Assembly (NCBI GenBank): GCA_010027395.1
Contig: RGVD01000142.1
Location: forward strand, 1-6,720
Reading direction: 5' to 3'
Length of the DNA stretch: 6,720 nt
Origin: Bacteroidota bacterium
GTDB lineage: Bacteria > Bacteroidota > Bacteroidia > UKL13-3
This document shows, one piece after another, positions 1 through 6,366 of this stretch (positions are counted from its first letter, which is position 1; each line of letters opens with the position of its first letter). Below the pieces are notes generated by a model that saw only the letters and a program-made list of their open reading frames with translations, ran no database searches and was not told the origin of the DNA. The translations under genes and the position numbers were made by a program.

Positions 1-76
1 AAAATTTTTAGAACTACTTTGTTTATCAACATGATACTGAATTTAAAATCGTTATTGCGTTATGTCTATAGGTGTC

Positions 77-95
77 AAAAAAATAGGATATCCTA
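77..95 (-). terminator. Palindrome followed by seven T, terminator-like
   Basis: TAGGATATCCTA (84-95) is a perfect 12-bp palindrome. On the minus strand it is followed directly by seven T bases (83-77). As RNA it could form only a 4-bp TAGG/CCTA stem with an ATAT loop, so as a terminator it is marginal. A palindromic protein-binding site is an alternative. No gene in the window reads straight into it except the polysaccharide operon, more than 350 bases upstream. Confidence 0.2.
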
Positions 96-139
96 ACATT
101 ACAAAAATAAAAAATGATGACAAAAAGTTCATCGTTTAA

Positions 140-165
140 CAAATTAAAGGTCTAATTCTAAGACC
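140..165 (-). terminator. Weak intrinsic terminator candidate after the operon
   Basis: Read on the minus strand, GGTCT (165-161), a 7-base loop and AGACC (153-149) form a 5-bp stem followed by TTTAATTTG. It lies about 285 bases beyond the last stop codon and points the right way to end the polysaccharide transcript. The stem is short and the T-run is interrupted, so efficiency would be low. The strong-stem hairpin at 172-187 lies just upstream in the same transcript and might add to it. Confidence 0.25.
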
Positions 166-171
166 AGCACA

Positions 172-187
172 CCCCTTGGCAAAGGGG
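172..187. repeat. G+C-rich hairpin, CCCCTT/AAGGGG
   Basis: CCCCTT (172-177) and AAGGGG (182-187) form a perfect 6-bp stem with a 4-base loop. It stands out in very A+T-rich surroundings. Neither strand has a U-run after the stem, so it is not a standard terminator. Such CCCCTTTG/AAGGGG palindromes resemble short dispersed repeats found in several bacterial genomes, but a second copy is not present in this window. On the plus strand the AGGGG would also be the Shine-Dalgarno of the doubtful frame starting at 193. Confidence 0.45.
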
Positions 188-449
188 AACCAATGAGAAT
201 ATCAATAACTTTATTTGGAATTACAGACATAATCACGCAGGTTTTAGAAATATGCCCACCACACAGGTTGTTAATGTCAGGCACTTTTCAAATAAATGTA
301 GATGTGTTACTCTTATACAAGGTCAATTCCGCATCGTACAAACAACTTAACAAAATCAGTCCTAATAGAATCTACGAAGTCAAAAAGTACATCAAAAGCA
401 AACAAAAAAACCTGCTTATTTTGTATCTCACATTGAAACTACCAAAATA

Positions 450-1643
450 TCATAAATTGCGTAAAAATGAAGAAAACGTATTTGAGTGACATTTTAAATC
501 AAAATTATACATGCCTAATGTTTTGGCATTTTTTCCAATTACTCTAGACTCAAAATTATTTAAAACCACCCATTTCATTGCCTCTTTGAAAGATAAGCTA
601 TCCATATTATCAGCAAAAACCGCAGAAAAACGATCTATAAAAAAATTTGATATTTCACCGACATTATTTGTAATAATTGGAACACCGGAAGCGCAATATT
701 CAGCAATTTTTTGTGGAAATCTAGCTATATCCCTAAGACTATTCTCCAAAGGCGCTAAAAGAGCTTCTGCGTTTTTGTATAGATAAAGCAATTCGTTATA
801 ATTGATGTCAGAATATATCAAAATACGTGACTGTTTGCCAGATTTATTAATTTTATCTGTAATCTTCTGCATTTGAGAATCTGAACCAGATCCTACTAAA
901 ATTAGATACATAGTATCTGACTCCAACAGAGAAAAGGCATCAATTATTAATTCAAATTGATTAAAATAACCCAAACTTGCACAAAATAAAAAGTATTTGA
1001 TATTCTTTGCTTTTGAGGAAACTTCCAAAATAGAATCATCATGAACATTATTATTATCCATTAAATCAAAATCAAACAAACCTGAAAGCTTATAATATTT
1101 TGGCCTAAAAAGACACTTTTGACTTTGTAAAATGAGATAATCACTTATGGGAAGCAAGCCATCGATAAAATAATATGAATAAAAATCAACCAATATCCTA
1201 TTCCTTTTGGTAAAAGGACTTTTTGAATGAGCGGAATAAAGCTCAGTTTGAATATAGACCAACTTAACCCTGAATAAACGAGACAAAATCCAATACCATA
1301 AAATTCTATGAAAATATGGCGTATTAAGAATGTAAACAGTATACTTTTCGAAAATTCTTAATTTCATTAAAACGTAAAACTCAATTAATGGAGAAATTAA
1401 TTTATTAAGACTACGAAAAAAAAGGTTAGAAGGTCTATGTACGGTTGTGCAAAACATGTATTTTACATCGTTATAATAACCATGTTTTTTAATGTCTCCC
1501 TTGCCTTTTGGTACATTCCCAAATCTATTTAATACAAGAACTTTATTATTGGATAATTGCAAAAGGCGACCAATGTAACTTGTTTTTATACTATCAGCCC
1601 CGCCATACGGAAAATAACTGGACCCGAGAAATAAAATATTCAT
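450..1643 (-). CDS. GT-B (GT4-like) glycosyltransferase lacking a clear EX7E
   Basis: This 397-residue protein begins MNILFLGSSYFPYGGA, a typical GT-B opening with a glycine-rich loop. The C-terminal half has the nucleotide-sugar domain: FLFCASLGYFNQF at 218-230, LILVGSGSD at 247-255, then RFPQKIAEYCASGVPIITNN at 308-327 with Glu315 as the probable donor-contact residue. The first glutamate of a strict EX7E pair is absent; RDIARFPxKxxEY resembles a GT4 subgroup with Asp305 in that region. It should add one sugar to the lipid-linked unit in the cytoplasm; donor and linkage are unknown. I place the start at ATG 1643, not at a GTG at 1730, because the extra 29 codons only re-read the conserved end of the acetyltransferase gene in another frame. 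AGGA lies just 2 bases before this ATG, overlapping the acetyltransferase TAG, which is closer than usual. It is the last gene of the run. Confidence 0.88.
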   Translation of the reverse strand: MNILFLGSSYFPYGGADSIKTSYIGRLLQLSNNKVLVLNRFGNVPKGKGDIKKHGYYNDVKYMFCTTVHRPSNLFFRSLNKLISPLIEFYVLMKLRIFEKYTVYILNTPYFHRILWYWILSRLFRVKLVYIQTELYSAHSKSPFTKRNRILVDFYSYYFIDGLLPISDYLILQSQKCLFRPKYYKLSGLFDFDLMDNNNVHDDSILEVSSKAKNIKYFLFCASLGYFNQFELIIDAFSLLESDTMYLILVGSGSDSQMQKITDKINKSGKQSRILIYSDINYNELLYLYKNAEALLAPLENSLRDIARFPQKIAEYCASGVPIITNNVGEISNFFIDRFSAVFADNMDSLSFKEAMKWVVLNNFESRVIGKNAKTLGMYNFDLKCHSNTFSSFLRNL

Positions 1644-1647
1644 ATTC

Positions 1648-2262
1648 CTAAATTGATCGAACAACTCTGCACGGATTACCCTTTGCAATACAATTTGAAG
1701 GAATGGACTCACACACAACACTACCTGCACCTATAACAGAATTTCTTCCAATTGTGACCCCTTTTAAAATTATACTACCGTAACCTATAAAAACATTATC
1801 CTCTATAACGACATCTTTAGGATAAGGATCTGGCAAATTACGGCTCTGGACGGAGATATTATGCCAGTTGGTGTCTGTAATCAATACATTGGCTCCGACC
1901 ATAACATTTCTTCCAATTAAAATTCTCTTTGCACATCCAATCGTAACTCCACTAAAGCCAGAAGATTCTTCAATCACCAGCTTAGCGCCGTCTCGAAGTG
2001 TACTTAAAATGCAACGATGATTTACGCCAATTAAATTTACATAACTATTGGAAATGAAAGTACATTTTGATTTCACTACAATGGAGCTACCTTTCGCTCG
2101 ATAAAATTTTGGCACACCAATAAATTTAATATCTGAACCAAGTTTTATCCCATAAAGAATAGCCCAAAAACTAGCAAAAATAGATGAAATTGAATTTAAC
2201 AGAATTATTTTATACTCTCTAAAAATGTTAAAAAAACTTACAAGTTTAAATCGCGGTATCAT
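1648..2262 (-). CDS. Left-handed beta-helix O-acetyltransferase
   Basis: The 204-residue protein belongs to the hexapeptide-repeat acyltransferases (WbbJ/maltose-acetyltransferase type). A hydrophobic N-terminal stretch (about 18-40) may attach it to the membrane. Imperfect hexapeptide turns run from about 56 to 186, for example VTIGCAKRILIGRNVMVGA at 106-124 and VFIGYGSIILKGVTIG at 147-162. His134 in TDTNWHN is placed like the catalytic histidine of the family. The ending GNPCRVVRSI fits the usual GNPA-x-V-[IV]-R tail. Members use acetyl-CoA to acetylate a sugar hydroxyl or amino group; here the likely target is a sugar of the repeat unit or lipid-linked intermediate. The ATG overlaps the wzy stop codon (ATGA) and no separate ribosome binding site is obvious, so translation is probably coupled. 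The closely related serine acetyltransferase role is unlikely in this setting. Confidence 0.9.
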   Translation of the reverse strand: MIPRFKLVSFFNIFREYKIILLNSISSIFASFWAILYGIKLGSDIKFIGVPKFYRAKGSSIVVKSKCTFISNSYVNLIGVNHRCILSTLRDGAKLVIEESSGFSGVTIGCAKRILIGRNVMVGANVLITDTNWHNISVQSRNLPDPYPKDVVIEDNVFIGYGSIILKGVTIGRNSVIGAGSVVCESIPSNCIAKGNPCRVVRSI

Positions 2263-3485
2263 TTATACACTGAATTTAAAGATCTTGCAGAGTTTCCCAA
2301 AAACAATAAAAACATAATGAAAGGAATATGAATCACCTGCTGGGCAAAGCCCATGATGATTATACATAAAATTAAAATTAATGAACTCCTTCCTGCCCTT
2401 CGGTACCCCATGTGTGCAAAATATATTTTTAATGAACTAAACAGCGCAACAAAATAAACCAAAAAATAAATGAAACCATACGAACGTAAAAAATTAGTAA
2501 CTCCATTTGGTCGATGCGTAAAGTCAGTATGAACCGAAGTTTTGAACAAAACAGACAAGTCTCTACTCCAGCCAATAAATGGGCTACGTATAAAATCGTC
2601 AAAATCAAGTAAAGCAGCGCTAAATCTATTCTGGCTGAAGTCTGATATGTCTAATTGATCATTAATTTTCTGGCTCAAAAAATCAAGTTGGTAATACAAT
2701 AAAATTGACAATAATAAAACGACGGCAGAACTAATTACGTTATTTATGTTTAAATAAGTCACGAAGTAGAAAAATATTAAAACAAATAAAGAAATGTATC
2801 CAGCAGTTGAAAATGTTGAGATAAGGCCTAAGAACAAAATGATTGACCGCTTTCTAGTTAAAAAAGGAAAAAGGCTCTTTGGCTGAGTATTTATTAGTTC
2901 AAAAAATATTGCTATGTTTATAAAAAATGCAAAACCTCCAGCTTCCCATGTAAATCCCGGATTTCGCAAAATTTCCCCTTCGCCCGAAATAAAACCTGTA
3001 TCAAACGTATATAGGATCATAGTAGGGGTTGAATAATCTGCATAATTCATTCTCAATGGAAATACAATTGCAGATAAGTTGTTAAGATAAAAATAAATAT
3101 TCGGCGTAAGGTAGGCACATAAATAAAAAATAAAAGAAAATAAAACTAACCCTATAATTAAATTAACATATATTCTTATAAAATCAAAAATAAACAATCT
3201 TGAAAAGACAAGCGAAATAAAAAAGTAACTAAAAACCCTAAAAATTGTTTTTTCATTACTAAGACCAAAGACTAATCCATGAATTAGTTCAAAAGAAATA
3301 AAAAACAAAATTAAAAGAAAGGACTTCTGATCATTTTGCATTTGCTTGATATAATCTCTCCTAATAAGAAACAAGCTACAAATACAAAGAATAATAATTC
3401 CTGCCTCAACTTGTTGTTGAAAAAATGGATTTCCATTTATAAGAACGAAAAGCAGCACCACAAAATATCGAAAATAGATACTCAT
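2259..3485 (-). CDS. wzy: Wzy-type O-antigen/polysaccharide polymerase
   Basis: This is a 408-residue integral membrane protein with about ten to twelve hydrophobic segments and a large periplasmic-type loop near residues 127-182. The end of that loop carries RNPGFTWEAGGF (174-185), which matches the Arg-Gly-Phe-x-x-Glu pattern near the main loop of O-antigen polymerases and ligases. STFSTAGY follows at 223-230, and a second loop has NRFS (286-289) and the conserved-type FIRSPFIGWS at 298-307. Wzy joins repeat units at the periplasmic face of the inner membrane. Wzy proteins diverge strongly, so the call rests on topology, these motifs and position after wzx and a glycosyltransferase. An O-antigen ligase (WaaL) is the main alternative, but WaaL is not usually inside the serotype cassette. 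The ATG immediately follows the upstream TAG; the 3' end overlaps the next start as ATGA. Very A+T-rich. Confidence 0.85.
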   Translation of the reverse strand: MSIYFRYFVVLLFVLINGNPFFQQQVEAGIIILCICSLFLIRRDYIKQMQNDQKSFLLILFFISFELIHGLVFGLSNEKTIFRVFSYFFISLVFSRLFIFDFIRIYVNLIIGLVLFSFIFYLCAYLTPNIYFYLNNLSAIVFPLRMNYADYSTPTMILYTFDTGFISGEGEILRNPGFTWEAGGFAFFINIAIFFELINTQPKSLFPFLTRKRSIILFLGLISTFSTAGYISLFVLIFFYFVTYLNINNVISSAVVLLLSILLYYQLDFLSQKINDQLDISDFSQNRFSAALLDFDDFIRSPFIGWSRDLSVLFKTSVHTDFTHRPNGVTNFLRSYGFIYFLVYFVALFSSLKIYFAHMGYRRAGRSSLILILCIIIMGFAQQVIHIPFIMFLLFLGNSARSLNSVYK

Positions 3486-4715
3486 CTACCGATTAATATT
3501 GATACTTTTTAATTCTATTAAATCCATGTATAACTTTAAAATATCTTTAACAATTTTATTCTTGCTATGTCTTTTTAATGCCACATCCCTCCCTTTACTA
3601 CCTAACGTACACGCTAATTCCCAATCATTGGATAATTCACAAATAGAACCTGCTAATGACCAAGGATCACCATCTTGCAACAGGATACCTGATACATTAC
3701 CTATTACTAGCGACCCAACGCCACCTACAAAAGATGAAATCGTGGGCATACCTAAAGCCATTGCTTCACATAAATTATTTGGACTATTTTCAATATGGGA
3801 AGCCATAACATATAAGTCAGAACTTAGTAATATGCTCACCAGATTGCTTTCCGATAATCTTCCACAATACCTAATTGAAGACATTGGATACTTTTTTCCC
3901 AGGCTTTTTTTTACACGCTTAACTATTAAGTCCTTCTCATTGACACCAATTATCGACCATTCCACTTCCATTCCCATTTTAATCAATAGATATAACGAAT
4001 TGCAAATTGTTTCTAAACCCTTGTAATATGTATTGCTAGTCGTAGATACAATTCTAATACGATCAGGCATTTTTGAACTTTTCCAATTATTTTCATAAAA
4101 GGAATCTCGCAATATTTCGTCTACATGATAATACTGGCGATTTCTATTAATCGTTAAGGTAACACGTCGATCCCATTCAGTTCGGCCTATAATATATTTA
4201 GCATTCTCCAAAGTATCAATCTCGTAATTAAGAAGTGAACGAAGCCAGTTGAATTCATTGAAAAATTTATCGCCAAAACGGATATATTTTCGTTCTAAAC
4301 CAGAGAAAAACTTGTGTTCATATACATTTACTATACCCTGCATTGAAACCACAATTGGGCATTTTACATGTTTAATAATAATGCCAAAGTGATTTTCCGT
4401 ACCATGAATGTGAATTAAATCTGGATTTACTTTTTCAATGATACTTAGATATTTTTCCAATAAAAACGATTGACTCTTTAATCTTGATCGGGAAAATATT
4501 TTTGACCAAATTGATACTTTATGTGAAACAGATATATATTTAGTCTTACGGTTTGTGAAGGACATATTATTCCCGCCGTGATAAACAACAAACAATTCGA
4601 CTGAATTCTGTATTTCTCTATCAAGGGACTGAAGCCACCCCCCTGTACCAGAAAGCTCCTTGCCCAAGTATTCTATTCCATTCGCAGGAGTGTTAGTAAA
4701 CCATAATATTTTCAT
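3486..4715 (-). CDS. GT4-family glycosyltransferase with EX7E motif
   Basis: The 409-residue protein has a GT-B layout. The N-terminal acceptor domain starts MKILWFTNTP with a GTGGW loop at 23-27, and DLIHIHGTENHFG lies at 99-111. The linker carries GRTEWDRR at 177-184. The C-terminal donor-binding domain includes the GRLSE loop at 285-289 and the EX7E motif, Glu309 and Glu317 (HIENSPNNLCEAMALGMP, 307-324). These are hallmarks of retaining GT4 enzymes that transfer a sugar from a nucleotide donor to the growing lipid-linked oligosaccharide at the cytoplasmic membrane face. Donor and linkage cannot be read from sequence. A TTG three codons upstream (4724) is also in frame, but the ATG at 4715 gives the normal family N-terminus. 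Neither has a clear ribosome binding site. The gene starts 23 bases after wzx stops, and its TAG stop directly abuts the wzy ATG. Confidence 0.92.
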   Translation of the reverse strand: MKILWFTNTPANGIEYLGKELSGTGGWLQSLDREIQNSVELFVVYHGGNNMSFTNRKTKYISVSHKVSIWSKIFSRSRLKSQSFLLEKYLSIIEKVNPDLIHIHGTENHFGIIIKHVKCPIVVSMQGIVNVYEHKFFSGLERKYIRFGDKFFNEFNWLRSLLNYEIDTLENAKYIIGRTEWDRRVTLTINRNRQYYHVDEILRDSFYENNWKSSKMPDRIRIVSTTSNTYYKGLETICNSLYLLIKMGMEVEWSIIGVNEKDLIVKRVKKSLGKKYPMSSIRYCGRLSESNLVSILLSSDLYVMASHIENSPNNLCEAMALGMPTISSFVGGVGSLVIGNVSGILLQDGDPWSLAGSICELSNDWELACTLGSKGRDVALKRHSKNKIVKDILKLYMDLIELKSININR

Positions 4716-4738
4716 GAGTTTCAAAAATATTAATTCTT

Positions 4739-6070
4739 TTAAATTTGAAATAACCTACGCATATAAATCGGGTAAACAACAACGGTCGGAAGCGCAAGTA
4801 TAGCGTTTGAAAGTAAGATGCCTTCAATCCCGTAAAGTCTACCCAAATACCAAGCCAAAGGCACATTGATTACGGACGTTGAAATTGCAAAAAACAACTG
4901 AACATTTAATTTTCCGGTTCCATTAAAAAAATGACTAAAAATGCCATTCCAGGCACTCAATAAAATTGAGATTAACATGGTAATTGTAAGACCTAGAGGC
5001 ACTCTAAAATCATTATTTATCCAAATAGCGAATACCCTATTAGAGAGAGCTAGCATCACAATTCCTAGTATTAGTAAAACAATCCATGCTTTAATTAATT
5101 TGGTTACATTCCTACTCAACCACTTAAAATCTTTTGTGACCCATGCTTCTGTACTAGCACTCCAAAATGGAGCAAGAACGATCGACCATGCTATTGAAAG
5201 AACGCTAAAATACTTTAAGGACACGTTGTATTTAGTTACCATATCTTGCCCAATTAGGTGACTAATTATCACATTATTTGTTTGATATAAAAGAATACCT
5301 GATATCTGGATAACAAAAAAGCTCAATCCCAAGGAAAACAGATCTCTTACTTTAGAATAATCAAAAAGGTCTAATGTTGGGCAATATCTTTTATATAAAA
5401 TCAAAAAAAAATAAAACGAAGACAGCAACAAAACCCCAGGCGTGACAATTGCGTAAATTAGGCTCAAATTCAACAATGATACATTTTCTGTTTTACTAAT
5501 CCAGATTATTCCGAATAATGTCAATGTTTTTGATATTAAATCAATAGCAGCAGTAATGTATCCCTTTTGTAGGGCATTTAATAGCGCCCCAATCAAGTTT
5601 AGTGTAAGCGTAATGAAAAACGAAGCCGATACTACCTTAACCAAAACTCGCAGATTGCCCAAATCTATTTTGTTTTCTGAAATTCCAATTAGACGAGGTA
5701 AGTCAACGTGGTCAATTAAATAAAAGAGCAAAAAATTTGCTGTAAAGCATATAAAAAAAATTGTTACATAGGCAGTAGTAACTAGTTGACGTGCTTGCTT
5801 ATCATCTCCCAAAGCAATAGCTGCAGCAAATTTATTTCTTAAGCCATTTCCCAGACCAATATCAAAAAAGCCAAGCCACCCAATCATTGATGTAATTATC
5901 AACCAAATGCCATAGGTATCAGAATCAATGCAATTTAAAGTAACAGAAACAGTGTAAAATCCGATTGAAATATTTAATGCCTTAAAAATGAATCCGAAAA
6001 ATATATTTTTTTTTACGCGGCTTGATCTTGTTTTTTCAATAAGAATGTTCCTTGCAAACTTTAATATCAT
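4739..6070 (-). CDS. wzx: Wzx-type polysaccharide repeat-unit flippase
   Basis: This 443-residue protein is almost wholly hydrophobic, with about twelve predicted membrane segments; clear ones lie near residues 22-42, 51-72, 97-117, 146-168, 196-224, 326-346, 355-375 and 388-411. It fits the polysaccharide-transport branch of the MOP exporter superfamily in length and layout. The early block around 53-80 (YGIW, then GWLGFFDIGLGNGLRNK) is the recognisable family signature. Wzx moves undecaprenyl-diphosphate-linked repeat units from the cytoplasmic to the periplasmic face of the inner membrane. The ATG at 6070 is the first usable start, because an in-frame TAA lies four codons upstream; no strong Shine-Dalgarno is visible. 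It heads the compact five-gene run. A run of nine A bases sits in codons 19-22. A role in teichoic-acid or exopolysaccharide transport would look similar, but the polymerase nearby favours Wzx. Confidence 0.92.
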   Translation of the reverse strand: MILKFARNILIEKTRSSRVKKNIFFGFIFKALNISIGFYTVSVTLNCIDSDTYGIWLIITSMIGWLGFFDIGLGNGLRNKFAAAIALGDDKQARQLVTTAYVTIFFICFTANFLLFYLIDHVDLPRLIGISENKIDLGNLRVLVKVVSASFFITLTLNLIGALLNALQKGYITAAIDLISKTLTLFGIIWISKTENVSLLNLSLIYAIVTPGVLLLSSFYFFLILYKRYCPTLDLFDYSKVRDLFSLGLSFFVIQISGILLYQTNNVIISHLIGQDMVTKYNVSLKYFSVLSIAWSIVLAPFWSASTEAWVTKDFKWLSRNVTKLIKAWIVLLILGIVMLALSNRVFAIWINNDFRVPLGLTITMLISILLSAWNGIFSHFFNGTGKLNVQLFFAISTSVINVPLAWYLGRLYGIEGILLSNAILALPTVVVYPIYMRRLFQI

Positions 6071-6176
6071 TAGCGGCTGTTATTTGTTATAGGCGGCTTT
6101 ATTGCATCACATTAAAAAATAGTAGAATTTTTCAATTGACTTTTGATGCGGGTTTTGAGTATTTAGAATTTAGCCG

Positions 6177-6205
6177 ATATTATGTCGTTAGGTGGTTTTT
6201 TTGAG
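6177..6205 (-). promoter_or_regulatory. Possible promoter for the wzx-led operon
   Basis: On the minus strand a TAATAT (-10-like, 6182-6177) follows a 17-base spacer after CTCAAA (weak -35-like, 6205-6200). Transcription would start near 6170 and leave a leader of about 100 bases before the wzx ATG. The -35 match is poor (3 of 6), and such hexamers are common in A+T-rich DNA. Read-through from the upstream dehydrogenase transcript is an equally good source of wzx expression. I saw no ops/JUMPstart sequence in the spacer. Confidence 0.2.
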
Positions 6206-6226
6206 GATTAATTGACCTCAAAAAAA
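6196..6226. repeat. 11-bp perfect inverted repeat at the composition boundary
   Basis: TTTTTTTGAGG (6196-6206) and CCTCAAAAAAA (6216-6226) are perfect inverted copies around a 9-base spacer, ATTAATTGA. On either strand the transcript would form a hairpin with a GAGG/CCTC core next to the loop and an A/U lower stem. In both directions the stem is followed by A rather than U, so it is not a standard intrinsic terminator, although the U-rich side is inside the stem. It lies where the sequence changes from about 50% to about 28% G+C. It could be a regulatory site, a scar of recombination, or chance in A+T-rich DNA. Confidence 0.5.
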
Positions 6227-6236
6227 AATGTGTTAC

Positions 6237-6366
6237 TTATTGAGTTGTGACTGCATCCTTTGGTAACATTCGCGTCTTTCGTTGCGCCTCAGCGATCATG
6301 GGGCTTGGCGTATTCTGATATTCAACTTGCTGCTGGCCAATAATCCGTTCAATGGAAACATTGTTC
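6237..6366 (-). other. Host-composition spacer with an open frame, possible gene remnant
   Basis: This stretch follows the dehydrogenase stop codon and keeps a host-like composition (about 45-50% G+C), unlike the A+T-rich DNA beyond it. One minus-strand frame is open for 45 codons, from 6374 inside the end of the dehydrogenase to a TAA at 6237-6239. It has no ATG near its beginning; the only ATGs would give peptides of 20 residues or fewer (first at 6299, MIAEAQRKTRMLPKD...). I do not recognise the peptide. It may be the tail of a gene truncated when the cassette was exchanged, a very small gene, or chance. No ribosome binding site supports it. Confidence 0.25.

Larger units (their letters stand above)
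1..449. other. A+T-rich spacer downstream of the operon, no convincing gene
   Basis: Beyond the last glycosyltransferase I find no minus-strand frame longer than a few dozen codons and no recognisable protein. A plus-strand frame at 193-489 (98 codons) is open and preceded by AAAGGGGAACCA, but its product is of low complexity, resembles nothing I know, and runs 40 bases into the end of the opposing glycosyltransferase gene. Three hairpin-capable sequences lie at 77-95, 149-165 and 172-187. The stretch could be the end of the locus, a degraded gene, or the far spacer before another transcription unit. Confidence 0.5.

Noticed and set aside
29..49. ACTGAATTTAAA shared with 2268-2279
   Set aside because: A 12-base A+T-rich match in A+T-rich DNA is expected by chance, and the second copy lies inside wzy.
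511..786. Plus-strand open frame of 91 codons
   Set aside because: It is the reverse of the conserved C-terminal donor domain of the last glycosyltransferase, with no recognisable protein features.
1644..1730. Longer N-terminus for the last glycosyltransferase, starting at GTG 1730
   Set aside because: The 29 extra codons overlap the conserved end of the acetyltransferase gene in another frame, and the family N-terminus begins at ATG 1643.
3499..4026. Plus-strand open frame of 175 codons
   Set aside because: It lies wholly inside the minus-strand GT4 glycosyltransferase, which has clear family motifs; the plus frame has none.
4941..5261. Plus-strand open frame of 106 codons
   Set aside because: It is antisense to the flippase membrane segments and has no supporting ribosome site or family resemblance.
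6071..6098. Short direct repeat AGCCGC(C)TA just before the wzx ATG
   Set aside because: Two imperfect 8-9 base copies 19 bases apart are too short to support a regulatory site without more evidence.
6071..6366. ops/JUMPstart-type antitermination element before wzx
   Set aside because: I looked for GGCGGTAGCGT-like sequence on both strands; only short GGCGGCT/GCGGCT repeats (6071-6098) are present, which do not match.
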